Virus record (IMG/VR): IMGVR_UViG_3300044970_000539
Span: 1-64,000 of that record
DNA length: 64,000 nt
Source: a virus
Direction: 5' to 3' (one strand)
Shown here in pieces: positions 43,848-51,310 of the stretch. The notes below the pieces were generated by a model. It saw nothing but the letters and a program-made list of their open reading frames with translations. It did not search any database and was not told the DNA's origin. The position numbers were made by a program, and so were the translations under genes. Within the stretch, counting starts at the first letter, position 1. The number at the start of each line of letters is the position of its first letter.

Positions 43848-44726
43848 ATGAAGAAAATCGCAGTGGGAATTATTGCAGTACTTAGTTTAGTATTGCTACA
43901 ACCAGTACAAGCACAACCAAATAAATCAATTGTTATTATTGATACAGCAATTGATTCATCTATTCCACAACTAAAGGCAAAACTTGTACAGGAAGTTTGT
44001 ATTCTTGGAAGCATGGTTTGTCCAAATGGTCAAAAATTCCAAGAAGGTACTGGAGCAGCAACTCTTCCATCAGCACAAGCACTAAAGGGTGGATTTGAAC
44101 ATGGAACGATTATGGCACTTATTGCTAATAAGGTTAATCCAGATGTTGATCTTATCTTTATCAGAATTGCTGGTATGACAAAGCGTGGAACAATGGATAC
44201 ATATAGTATTACTGAAGTGGAAAAGGCTCTTACATGGGTAGTCAACAACAAGCAAAAGTACAATATTGTTTCAGTTTCTGCTTCACAAGGAAACCATAAT
44301 ATAAGAACTGGACTAAATTATTGCCCAATTAGAGCAACTCATTCACAACTTATTGGAAACATTGATAAGTTGTCTTCCGTTGGAGTTGCAACCATGTTTG
44401 CTGCTGGAAACCAAAGAGACTATTCAAGAATTAACTTTCCAGCATGTATTACACAGGCTGTAGCAGTAGGTGGAGCAACAGAAGATAATGCAATGGCTCC
44501 ATACTCAAATGCTGCACCAGAGGTAGACTTTTACGCTCTTGGAGCATTTGACACACAGGTTGGTAGGTCAGTTGGAACATCTGCAGCAACTGCAGCATTT
44601 TCTGCACACTGGGCTAAAAATTACAAGGGTACATATCAATCAACTTATGATTACTTTGTATCAGTATCTAAGTCAGCAGTAGGAAGATCAACTACAACTA
44701 ATAGGCTTGTAAGTCTTTTAGGTTAA
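43848..44726 (+). CDS. Secreted subtilisin-like serine protease (S8 family)
   Basis: 292 residues with AACAAGGAG RBS. Signal peptide MKKIAVGIIAVLSLVLLQPV ends near AQA. Catalytic triad: Asp32 in VIIDTAID, His85 in FEHGTIM, Ser245 in GTSAATAAF. Oxyanion Asn188 in MFAAGNQRD. No propeptide domain is evident, which is unusual for exported subtilases. It is expected outside the membrane, perhaps altering host surface proteins. Confidence 0.88.
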   Translation: MKKIAVGIIAVLSLVLLQPVQAQPNKSIVIIDTAIDSSIPQLKAKLVQEVCILGSMVCPNGQKFQEGTGAATLPSAQALKGGFEHGTIMALIANKVNPDVDLIFIRIAGMTKRGTMDTYSITEVEKALTWVVNNKQKYNIVSVSASQGNHNIRTGLNYCPIRATHSQLIGNIDKLSSVGVATMFAAGNQRDYSRINFPACITQAVAVGGATEDNAMAPYSNAAPEVDFYALGAFDTQVGRSVGTSAATAAFSAHWAKNYKGTYQSTYDYFVSVSKSAVGRSTTTNRLVSLLG

Positions 44727-44733
44727 TTGGTTT

Positions 44734-44806
44734 TGGTCTGTAACTCAGATGGTAGAGTGCCGAACTGTTAATTCGGATGTCGCAGGATCGATACCTGCCA
44801 GACCAG
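44734..44806 (+). tRNA. tRNA-Asn(GTT)
   Basis: Acceptor TGGTCTG pairs with CAGACCA. Anticodon stem CCGAA/TTCGG encloses loop CTGTTAA, giving anticodon GTT. T-arm has GGATCGATACC. Discriminator G, then CA only, so the CCA end would be added after transcription. Confidence 0.9.
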
Positions 44807-44811
44807 CAAAA

Positions 44812-44885
44812 GCGAGTGTTGCATAATGGTAGTGCTTCTGCCTTCCAAGCAGATGGTGCCAGTTCAATTCTGGTCACTCGCTCCA
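44812..44885 (+). tRNA. tRNA-Gly(TCC)
   Basis: Acceptor GCGAGTG pairs with CACTCGC. Anticodon loop CTTCCAA between TCTGC and GCAGA gives TCC, decoding GGA. Encoded CCA end. Sits 5 nt after tRNA-Asn. Confidence 0.92.
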
Positions 44886-44887
44886 GG

Positions 44888-44957
44888 GCCCTATCTTCTA
44901 GTGGTTAGGATACCAGGCTTTCATCTTGGTGAGCAGAGTTCAATTCTCTGTAGGGCT
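44888..44957 (+). tRNA. tRNA-Glu(TTC)
   Basis: Acceptor GCCCTAT pairs with GTAGGGC (one wobble). Loop CTTTCAT between CCAGG and CTTGG gives anticodon TTC. T-arm AGAG.TTCAATT.CTCT is canonical. No encoded CCA. The hsp20 promoter follows directly. Confidence 0.88.
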
Positions 44958-44966
44958 ACAAAAGTT

Positions 44967-45003
44967 TGATATAATATATATGTACCTGCCAAATGGGGGT
45001 ACA
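44967..45003 (+). promoter_or_regulatory. hsp20 promoter with inverted repeat at the start point
   Basis: Extended -10 TGATATAAT at 44967-44975. TGTACC at 44981-44986 and GGTACA at 44998-45003 form an inverted repeat starting at the expected transcription start, a layout suited to an operator or a thermosensitive leader hairpin. Confidence 0.6.
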
Positions 45004-45032
45004 TTAACTTATTCGCTTGAAAGGGGAATAAA

Positions 45033-45461
45033 ATGGTAGTAACACATGCAATGGATCTATTCAATGATCCTTTTTTTATTGGGTTTAACAGAGAGTTAGC
45101 CCGTTTGAATACAGCACATAAAACAAATTCACAATCATACCCTCCGTATGATCTTCTTAAACTAGATGAAGATACATATAGAATCTCTTTGGCTGTTGCT
45201 GGATTTTCCAGGGAAAATATTGATATCTCAGTAGACAATGGAACTCTTATTATTAAGGGTGAGATTGTAGAGGTAGTAGACGCTGAAGTGGTTCATAAGG
45301 GCATTGCTGGTCGTAAATTTGTACGATCATTTGCTCTTGGAGAATATATGGAAGTAACTGGTGCAGAAATGAAGGATGGTATGCTGCATATTAATGTAGA
45401 TCGTATTATTCCTGAAGATAAAAAGCCAAAAACTATTGAAATCAAACTTGCTAAAAAGTAG
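45033..45461 (+). CDS. Small heat shock protein Hsp20 (alpha-crystallin family)
   Basis: 142 residues, AAGGGGAAT RBS. Short N-terminal arm, then an alpha-crystallin domain at about 45-135: YRISLAVAGFSRENIDISVD, GTLIIKGEI, the conserved RKFVRSFAL and MKDGMLHINVDR. Such chaperones hold unfolded proteins and are carried by several phages, possibly to aid tail or tape-measure folding. Its promoter carries the inverted repeat described above. Confidence 0.9.
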   Translation: MVVTHAMDLFNDPFFIGFNRELARLNTAHKTNSQSYPPYDLLKLDEDTYRISLAVAGFSRENIDISVDNGTLIIKGEIVEVVDAEVVHKGIAGRKFVRSFALGEYMEVTGAEMKDGMLHINVDRIIPEDKKPKTIEIKLAKK

Positions 45462-45476
45462 TATATAGGCTATAAT
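45448..45476 (+). promoter_or_regulatory. Promoter for the endolysin gene
   Basis: TTGCTA at 45448-45453, 17-nt spacer, TATAAT at 45471-45476. TTAGGAG lies about 9 nt before ATG 45535. Confidence 0.6.
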
Positions 45477-45534
45477 TGTATAAGAGACCTAGGCATGTCT
45501 TTATAAACTGCCCCTTAATATTAGGAGATAAAAA

Positions 45535-46338
45535 ATGGCAGCAAAGGGTAGTCTAGAAGCAATCATTGAGGTTGCAAAGAAAGAAGTAGGAACTATTGAA
45601 GGTCCTAAAGATAACGAGACAAAGTATGGTAAATGGACTGGAATGAACTTCCAACCGTGGTGCCAATCATTTGTTTCGTGGTGTGCATTCACATCTGGTT
45701 TAGATGCAAAGAAGTATCCAAAGTCTGCATCAACAGTAGCAGCATCAGATTGGTTTAAAAAGAATGATCGCTGGGCAGATGCTCGTAATGATGATCCAAC
45801 TCCAGGAGACTGGATTTATTTTGATTTTCCAGAAGATGGTGTAAACCGTATTTCACATGTTGGTATTTGTATTAAAAATAATGGAAACGGAACTATCCAA
45901 GTTATTGAAGGCAACACTTCAGGAACTGCAAAGGGAGACCAAAGAAATGGCGGAATGTGCGTAGAAAAGACTCGTGCATACGTTAAGGAAAATAAGTTAA
46001 AACTTATCAATGGAATTGTTGGTTGGGGTCGTCCAGTTTATGCTGGTGAAGAAAACCTTCCACTTCTTTCTAAGGTTGGATCATCTGATGCTCCAGTTAA
46101 AAAATCTGCTCCAGCCTCTTCAACACCTTCAGCACCTGCAGTTAAGAAAGAGTTTAAGCAGTTTAAAGAAGGAGCAAAAGGTTCACCTGTTAAAAAGATT
46201 CAAGAAGCACTTGGCTTAAAGGCTGATGGAGTTTTTGGTCCAGGAACATCTAAAGCAGTTAAAGATTTTCAATCTAAGTCTAAACTTCCAGCAACTGGAA
46301 TTGTAGATTTAAAAACATATAAGGCTATTTTGAAGTAA
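45535..46338 (+). CDS. Endolysin: CHAP amidase/peptidase plus PG-binding domain
   Basis: 267 residues. N-terminal CHAP domain with Cys43 in FQPWCQSFVSW and His108 in RISHVGI. A Ser/Pro/Ala-rich linker covers about 180-205. A C-terminal PG_binding_1-type domain (FKEGAKGSPVKKIQEALG, then DGVFGPGTSKAVKDFQ) covers about 208-267. No signal peptide, so release would depend on the holin at 53.4 kb. It would hydrolyse peptide bonds in actinobacterial peptidoglycan. Confidence 0.9.
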   Translation: MAAKGSLEAIIEVAKKEVGTIEGPKDNETKYGKWTGMNFQPWCQSFVSWCAFTSGLDAKKYPKSASTVAASDWFKKNDRWADARNDDPTPGDWIYFDFPEDGVNRISHVGICIKNNGNGTIQVIEGNTSGTAKGDQRNGGMCVEKTRAYVKENKLKLINGIVGWGRPVYAGEENLPLLSKVGSSDAPVKKSAPASSTPSAPAVKKEFKQFKEGAKGSPVKKIQEALGLKADGVFGPGTSKAVKDFQSKSKLPATGIVDLKTYKAILK

Positions 46339-46523
46339 TGCCAGTATATGAATACAAATGCACAGGACAATGTTCTGAAATTGTAATCAAACAAAGATCT
46401 ATTAAGGATAGCGATCCAGGGTATGAGTGTGAAACTTGCACTCTACCACTGGAACGTGTATACTCTAATGTAACAGCAGTATTCAACGGTAGTGGATTTT
46501 ATTCCACTGATAACAGAAAGTAG
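46338..46523 (+). CDS. FmdB-like zinc ribbon protein
   Basis: 61 residues, TAATG-coupled to the endolysin. Starts MPVYEYKC and continues GQCSEIV..., then ECETC, the pattern of the FmdB/small zinc-ribbon family with a C-terminal SNVTAVFNGSGFYSTD. Found in many bacteria and phages as putative regulators. The zinc site is clear; the role is not. Confidence 0.8.
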   Translation: MPVYEYKCTGQCSEIVIKQRSIKDSDPGYECETCTLPLERVYSNVTAVFNGSGFYSTDNRK

Positions 46524-46526
46524 CGG

Positions 46527-46532
46527 TATACT
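46527..46532 (+). promoter_or_regulatory. -10 element for a leaderless transcript
   Basis: TATACT with the second in-frame ATG of the next gene (46539) 7 nt downstream, the same geometry as at 43614. The -35 region is weak. Confidence 0.5.
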
Positions 46533-46538
46533 ATGAAC

Positions 46539-46787
46539 ATGACAATGACAAAAGAAGTTGTTCAAGAAGAGTGGATTTTAAATGCAACAGACAGATGTGA
46601 TGCTTGTGCAGCAGAAGCCCTTGTAAAGGTAACTGGATTATCTGGAGACTTAATGTTTTGTGGACATCACTACAACAAGATTATGGATAATAAAGAAGGG
46701 TATAAGAAGATGATTTCTTTTGCACTTTCAGTTGTTGATGAACGACATAAACTTATTGAAAACAAGTCAAAGGGGCAAGATTACTAA
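46539..46787 (+). CDS. DUF7455-like small zinc-binding protein
   Basis: 82 residues from ATG 46539; 46533 is the upstream alternative, but the -10 would start the transcript after it. Pattern DRCDACAAEALVKVTGLSGD followed by LMFCGHHYNKI matches the actinobacterial DUF7455 family with a C-x2-C and C-x2-H type zinc site. Supports an actinobacterial host. Confidence 0.75.
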   Translation: MTMTKEVVQEEWILNATDRCDACAAEALVKVTGLSGDLMFCGHHYNKIMDNKEGYKKMISFALSVVDERHKLIENKSKGQDY

Positions 46788-47194
46788 TGTATGAATACTA
46801 TGTAAGAAAAGTAGAGAACGTAGTAGATGGAGACACTATTGACGTTATTATTGATTTAGGGTTTGATATCTTGTTTGCATCTCGTGTAAGGTTGGCTGGG
46901 ATCGATACCCCAGAGTCTCGCACAAAAGATCTTGCTGAAAAGGCTCTTGGACTTGAAGCCAAGGAGTACTTAAAGAAGTCTTTAAAGGACGCTAAGTCTG
47001 TTGTTATTAAGACTGAGAAGATGGACTCATCTGAAAAGTATGGTCGTATTTTAGGTTGGGTATATGTAGATGACAACACTGTTTCACTTAACGACATGAT
47101 GATTAATGATGGCTATGCCTGGGGATATCTTGGAGATACAAAGGTTAAAGATTTTACAGCCCTTGCAAAAGCCAGAAAAAAGTCTGGAAAATGA
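46787..47194 (+). CDS. Thermonuclease-like (SNase) nuclease
   Basis: 135 residues, TAATG start. OB-type SNase pattern: VENVVDGDTIDVIIDLGF, then RVRLAGIDTPES with the catalytic Arg, and EKYGRILGWVY with a second Arg and Glu. No signal peptide, so it would act inside the cell, for example on host DNA or RNA. TGA overlaps the next ATG. Confidence 0.88.
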   Translation: MYEYYVRKVENVVDGDTIDVIIDLGFDILFASRVRLAGIDTPESRTKDLAEKALGLEAKEYLKKSLKDAKSVVIKTEKMDSSEKYGRILGWVYVDDNTVSLNDMMINDGYAWGYLGDTKVKDFTALAKARKKSGK

Positions 47195-48048
47195 AAAAAA
47201 ATTTAACTTTGGCAAAAATAATAAAAGAAAATAGTTTTTCTAATTTTACAGAATTTGAAAAAATAATATCAATGAAATACACTAATTTTTTTAACGCCAA
47301 AATAAAAGAAAAAGAACTTAATAAAAATTTTATAGAACCAAATAATTTAATTTTTATGAATGATGGATATGCAGAAATAGACGAAAATGGTTATCCTTAC
47401 GATTCACAAAAAATAAAAAATATTTTATTAAATCCAAAATTTATTCAATTTAAATATCAAATAAATTTATACAAAAGATTATTAAATTTTGCTGATATTC
47501 AAAACAATAAAAATGTAAAAGTTTTAATAGATGTAGGTTGCGGTAAAGGTGGAGGAATTTCTTTTTATAAACAGTTTTATAATTTTGATAAATGTATTGG
47601 AATTGATTTAACTAAAATAAATATAGAGTTAGCAAAACAACACGAAAAAAATGTTTCTTTTTATGTTGCTTCTGCAACTAATCTTCCTATAAATGATAAA
47701 ACAGTAGATGTAATCACATCTGTTGAATCTTTGATGTATTACGACCCACTTATCAAATTTATTGAAGAGGCTAGGCGAGTTCTAAAAAACAATGGGAAAT
47801 TTTTAATATCAATGCCATTGACCGAACAAGAAGAAAATAACTTAGAAGAGTCATTTACTAACAATGGGTTTATATTAAGTAAAAAAGAAGATATAACAGA
47901 AAATGTAAGAATGGCTTGTGCAATATCAAAAAATAGGTTTAGAAATTCTTCATTTCAAGAATCAGAAATTATGAGAAATGATGAAGAGAGATATTTCAAC
48001 AAAACCGTATTTTACAAAAATTTTGTATTTATTAAAAAGGGCGATTAA
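47191..48048 (+). CDS. Class I SAM methyltransferase, AT-rich insertion
   Basis: 285 residues. Motif I VLIDVGCGKGGGISF near residue 112, acidic strand at CIGIDLTK, and the motif VDVITSVESLMYYDPL give a standard Rossmann methyltransferase of the small-molecule or lipid type. By eye its DNA is much richer in A (runs of aaaaa/aataaa) than both neighbours, so it looks acquired recently. Substrate unknown. Confidence 0.8.
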   Translation: MKKNLTLAKIIKENSFSNFTEFEKIISMKYTNFFNAKIKEKELNKNFIEPNNLIFMNDGYAEIDENGYPYDSQKIKNILLNPKFIQFKYQINLYKRLLNFADIQNNKNVKVLIDVGCGKGGGISFYKQFYNFDKCIGIDLTKINIELAKQHEKNVSFYVASATNLPINDKTVDVITSVESLMYYDPLIKFIEEARRVLKNNGKFLISMPLTEQEENNLEESFTNNGFILSKKEDITENVRMACAISKNRFRNSSFQESEIMRNDEERYFNKTVFYKNFVFIKKGD

Positions 48049-48053
48049 AATTG

Positions 48054-48278
48054 ATGGATATAAAAAGTCAAGCCTTATTAGAGCATTTAATTATTCAAGG
48101 TGCAATTGAGATATCTGGTATTGATCAATCTGGTGAGATGACATACTCAATTACTGATAAGTTACAAGAGGTTCATCCAGAACTATACATGCAACTTAAA
48201 GATGAGTTTGAACATAACATGTTTGAAATGATAGATCAAGGACCAAAGGTTATGACGTGGAAGATTAGGACAAGATAA
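48054..48278 (+). CDS. Small acidic protein, paralogue of the 48.5 kb gene
   Basis: 74 residues from ATG 48054 (TTG 48051 is an alternative). Shares LLEHLIIQGAIEISGID...YSIT.KLQEV with the gene at 48529, which lies on the other side of thioredoxin. No recognised family. Possibly a partner of thioredoxin by context. Confidence 0.65.
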   Translation: MDIKSQALLEHLIIQGAIEISGIDQSGEMTYSITDKLQEVHPELYMQLKDEFEHNMFEMIDQGPKVMTWKIRTR

Positions 48279-48536
48279 ATGAATATGATTCTTTATTTTA
48301 CTGCTGATTGGTGTAACCCTTGTAAAAAAACAAAGCCAATTGTTGAAGAGTTAAATCGTGAACAAATTATGGCTAAATTCTTTATAGTTGACGTTGATTC
48401 AGAGATTGAGATGACTAAAGATTTTGAGATTAGATCTGTTCCTACTTTTGTAGTAATGAAGGATAATACTGAGATTTATCGTGTAACTGGTGCACAAACA
48501 AGGCAACAGTTAGAGGAGTTAATTAGATATGAATAA
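48279..48536 (+). CDS. Thioredoxin
   Basis: 85 residues. ILYFTADWCNPCKKTKPI has the redox motif WCNPC at residues 11-15; SVPTFVVMKD carries the cis-Pro loop. Slightly short but complete. It could keep phage reductases or nucleotide enzymes reduced; no ribonucleotide reductase is in this window. Starts right after the upstream paralogue's stop. Confidence 0.9.
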   Translation: MNMILYFTADWCNPCKKTKPIVEELNREQIMAKFFIVDVDSEIEMTKDFEIRSVPTFVVMKDNTEIYRVTGAQTRQQLEELIRYE

Positions 48537-48858
48537 CAATGAAGATGAACTAATCAAAAATCTTATACTTGAAGGTGCCCTAGAAGTGGCTGGAGTAGAT
48601 TCAGAAACAAATGAACTTTTGTATACTATTACTCCAAAAATGCAAGAGGTCATGCCAGATATGTATGAAGACCACCTAACTCAAGTAAATAGGGATCTTT
48701 TAAATTTATGGGAAAAGGGTTATGTTAATATTGATTTTTTACTAGCAGATCCAGTAGTTACAATATCTGAAAAAGGTCTTGATAAGGCTGAGGTTGCTAA
48801 ATTAACCAAGCCAGAAATCTGGGCACTAGAAGAGGTAAAGAGATTACTAAAAAGGTAA
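48529..48858 (+). CDS. Small acidic protein, paralogue of the 48.05 kb gene
   Basis: 109 residues, overlapping thioredoxin by 8 nt. Shares LIKNLILEGALEVAGVD and YTITPKMQEVMPD with the 48054 gene and has an extra C-terminal half (LDKAEVAKLTKPEIWALEEV). No known family. Confidence 0.65.
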   Translation: MNNNEDELIKNLILEGALEVAGVDSETNELLYTITPKMQEVMPDMYEDHLTQVNRDLLNLWEKGYVNIDFLLADPVVTISEKGLDKAEVAKLTKPEIWALEEVKRLLKR

Positions 48859-48862
48859 AGTC

Positions 48863-48871
48863 TGATATAAT
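48863..48871 (+). promoter_or_regulatory. Extended -10 promoter
   Basis: TGATATAAT, followed by TAGGAGGATT and ATG 48897. No -35 is evident. Confidence 0.6.
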
Positions 48872-48896
48872 CAGTATATAAACTAGGAGGATTGTT

Positions 48897-49646
48897 ATGC
48901 CATACAGAGTTGGAGCCAAAGGTTCTTTTGGGTGTTCTGGATACCCTGCACTAAAAGAAGGCACAAATGAAGTTATGGGTTGCCACACAACCCGTGCTGA
49001 GGCTGCTGCACAGATTTATGCAATCAATCGCTCTGAAGGCAACATAGGGAAAAGTATGAATGAAATTAAAGAGGGTGATTTCGTTATGGGAATGACCTCT
49101 GAAGGAATGGTTCACGGAATTGTTGAGCACATTATGATAGAAGGCGGAGTCTATGGGGTTCCTGGAACAGAATATGCAATTCAGTCTATGCCACCAGAAA
49201 ATCCAGCAATGGCTGTTAGAATTTATGAAGAAGAAGATGGTAAGTGGGAGCCAACCGCATATAGTATTGGAATGATGTACAAGGATGCACAGGTTGTAGA
49301 TATAAACAACCACACTATGGAAGATGATAAAGAAGAAATGGATTCAGAAGTTGCAATGGCAATGTATGATTCATCAATTGGAAAATCAGAAGAAAAGGAA
49401 GATGAAATGGAAAAAGCAAAAAAGCCTAACTATGGTGAAATGATTCAACCACGTCGTGGTGGATCAACACCTTCTAATCCAAGACTTTATGCAAGAGTTG
49501 TGCAGGCAGCAAAAGATAAATTTGATGTGTATCCATCTGCAGTTGCAAACTCTTGGGTTGTTCAAGAATACAAGCGTCGTGGTGGAACATATAAGTCTGA
49601 AAAATCAGCAGAGTTGGATAATTTTTGGAATGGATTTTTAAAATAA
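48897..49646 (+). CDS. Multi-domain conserved phage protein
   Basis: 249 residues with a near-perfect AGGAGG RBS. Residues 1-50 (GSFGCSGYPALKEGTNEVMG and CHTTRAEAAAQIYA) resemble a domain seen in actinophage capsid-associated proteins. The middle (about 58-140) is SH3/Tudor-like (GDFVMGMTSEGMVHGIVE). The C-terminal 70 residues (SNPRLYARVVQAAKDKFDVY, AVANSWVVQEYKRRGG) form a helical block often found in phages. Function not established. It looks transcribed with the next small genes. Confidence 0.65.
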   Translation: MPYRVGAKGSFGCSGYPALKEGTNEVMGCHTTRAEAAAQIYAINRSEGNIGKSMNEIKEGDFVMGMTSEGMVHGIVEHIMIEGGVYGVPGTEYAIQSMPPENPAMAVRIYEEEDGKWEPTAYSIGMMYKDAQVVDINNHTMEDDKEEMDSEVAMAMYDSSIGKSEEKEDEMEKAKKPNYGEMIQPRRGGSTPSNPRLYARVVQAAKDKFDVYPSAVANSWVVQEYKRRGGTYKSEKSAELDNFWNGFLK

Positions 49647-49780
49647 TGCCAAAGAAAAAAGCACAATCATTTAATGCAACACAAATCAAAGATGGAAAGA
49701 TTGTACGCATGAATAAAAACGGTACAGTTAAATCTATTATTGGTCCTTATGAAGTGAAGCATCCAAAGAAGGGTAAGTAA
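49646..49780 (+). CDS. Small basic protein
   Basis: 44 residues read from ATG 49646 to TAA 49778-49780, TAATG-coupled on both sides. Very basic (KKKAQS, HPKKGK). No known family; linkage by overlaps argues it is real. Confidence 0.55.
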   Translation: MPKKKAQSFNATQIKDGKIVRMNKNGTVKSIIGPYEVKHPKKGK

Positions 49781-50151
49781 TGGCAGATACATATTCACCT
49801 AATGCAGGCATGAAGGCTGCTGCAAGACGTGCTTTGAAGTGGAAAGAAGATGGAAAGGCAACAGGGGCTGGAACTCCAGTAGGTTGGGGCAGAGCAACAG
49901 ATATTGTTAGCGGTGCATCTATGTCTCTTGATACTGTCAAAAGAATGTACTCTTTCTTTTCACGTCATGAAGTAGATAAAAAAGGTAAAGGTTTCTTTGA
50001 TGGACCAGAGTTTCCATCAAATGGAAGAATAATGTGGGACGCATGGGGCGGAGATGCAGGTTTTGCATGGAGTCGTGCTATCGTTGAACGTGAAAAAAAT
50101 AAAACAGAAAAGGTTTGGCAAGGAAGTCCATTTAGTTTTAAGGGGGAATAA
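49780..50151 (+). CDS. Conserved phage protein of unknown function
   Basis: 123 residues. Contains AAARRALKWKEDGKATGAGT, a pattern PVGWGRATDIVSG and MYSFFSRHEVDKKGKGFFDG, then AWGGDAGFAWSRA. This layout recurs in phages as part of head morphogenesis or protease-associated proteins, often fused to the neighbouring domain. Here it is a free-standing gene following a related multi-domain gene. Confidence 0.7.
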   Translation: MADTYSPNAGMKAAARRALKWKEDGKATGAGTPVGWGRATDIVSGASMSLDTVKRMYSFFSRHEVDKKGKGFFDGPEFPSNGRIMWDAWGGDAGFAWSRAIVEREKNKTEKVWQGSPFSFKGE

Positions 50152-50153
50152 AT

Positions 50154-50333
50154 ATGGAAGATTTAACGATTGATGAATTAAGACAACTTCTGACATTCTA
50201 CAAGCAAAGAGCGTCAGACGTAGAGTTTACATTCTTACAGACACAGATAAAACTAAATAAGTTTATATCTGATCAATTAATTTCAGATCAAAATGTTTCA
50301 AAAAAAGAAACACCAGAAAAAACAACTAAATAA
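50154..50333 (+). CDS. Small helical protein
   Basis: 59 residues from ATG 50154 to TAA 50331-50333, missed by simple ORF length cut-offs. GGGGGAATAAAT upstream is a usable RBS. Amphipathic helices and a Lys-rich tail. Function unknown; part of the co-transcribed small-gene run. Confidence 0.55.
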   Translation: MEDLTIDELRQLLTFYKQRASDVEFTFLQTQIKLNKFISDQLISDQNVSKKETPEKTTK

Positions 50334-50345
50334 TTAGGAGAAAAG

Positions 50346-50762
50346 ATGCAGGCTATTTTGATTATCGGCTTGACATTGATCTCTTTTTCGTCTATAATTA
50401 TAGTAATGAACAAAAAAAGAAAAAACTCTTTTAATAAAATACTATATCGTCAAAGCGATATGCATAATATATTAAAGGATTTTTTCTTTAAAGATATTTT
50501 TGATGACAAGGTTGTTACATCTCAGTCTAAAATTTGGAAAGAGAAACAGACAACCAAGGTAGTCATAATAGATCAAAAGGCATATTGGGTATCAAATAAC
50601 ATGTTCTATGTTGGAGATACAGTAGATGGAAAGGTCAGACCAGAAACTGGAAGACCTTTAGATACAACCAAGATGTCAAAAAAAGAAGTAGATAAGATGT
50701 TATTCATCCTGGATAACTTAAAGAATGGGAAACTAAATGATAGTGGCAGTGCAGGGAACTAA
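50346..50762 (+). CDS. Membrane-anchored uncharacterised protein
   Basis: 138 residues with TAGGAGAAAAG RBS. N-terminal membrane segment (AILIIGLTLISFSSIIIVMN), a basic linker (NKKRKN), then a soluble domain with VVIIDQKAYWVSNNMFYVG and a charged end. Likely inserted in the membrane with its bulk inside the cell. No family recognised. Confidence 0.65.
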   Translation: MQAILIIGLTLISFSSIIIVMNKKRKNSFNKILYRQSDMHNILKDFFFKDIFDDKVVTSQSKIWKEKQTTKVVIIDQKAYWVSNNMFYVGDTVDGKVRPETGRPLDTTKMSKKEVDKMLFILDNLKNGKLNDSGSAGN

Positions 50763-51087
50763 TGAGTTTGATGACTATAATCTATTCCTTCGTGCTATAA
50801 GCGTTGCTTTATCTGGAATGAAAGAAGAAGAAAAAGATTTTATAATTTATTCTGTTGGTCCAACAAGGGTCAACTCTTTTGTTTCAGAGTTTTCAAACCT
50901 TTCAGAAAGAGGAATGAAAGCAAGGGGTCGTAAGATAAAGTTTTATAAAGTTCCAGAAAGTTGGGTACATGACAACATGGACAGCGTAAACTATTTTGCA
51001 TTTCTTAGCAAACCAAAAGAGCCAGTATCCAAACTAACTACTTTTGCAGAATCAAAAAATGTAGAAGTAGGAATATTCCGTTACTAA
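50737..51087 (+). CDS. Rossmann-like (SLOG/YspA-like) protein
   Basis: 116 residues, overlapping the previous gene by 26 nt. Starts MIVAVQGTNEFDDYNLFLRA and has FIIYSVGPTRVNSFV, a pattern seen in SLOG/YspA (DUF2493-like) nucleotide-binding proteins. Such folds bind nucleotides or cofactors. Assignment is tentative. Confidence 0.6.
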   Translation: MIVAVQGTNEFDDYNLFLRAISVALSGMKEEEKDFIIYSVGPTRVNSFVSEFSNLSERGMKARGRKIKFYKVPESWVHDNMDSVNYFAFLSKPKEPVSKLTTFAESKNVEVGIFRY

Positions 51088-51100
51088 AAGAAAGAATACA

Positions 51101-51310
51101 ATGATAATTAATTCGTTAGCACAAATGGAAAAGATTGTTTCAAAGAACAAAGAACTTGAATGGGTTGGCTGGGATGTTGTTGAACGCAAGCGATCAGACC
51201 TTGCAAGAACATCACCAAGCGGAGTTCGTGTAAAAAATGCATGGTACCTACAAAAAACTTTTAACCTTAATCGTAATGGTTGGGATATTCCAAACAAATA
51301 CGGTCAGTAA
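51101..51310 (+). CDS. Small conserved phage protein
   Basis: 69 residues, ATG at 51101. Starts MIINSLAQMEKIVSKNKELE, followed by WVGWDVVERKRSDLARTSPS and GVRVKNAWYLQKTFNL, a basic, aromatic-rich block. The stop abuts the WhiB-type gene. No family is assigned; possible accessory for the regulator that follows. Confidence 0.65.
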   Translation: MIINSLAQMEKIVSKNKELEWVGWDVVERKRSDLARTSPSGVRVKNAWYLQKTFNLNRNGWDIPNKYGQ

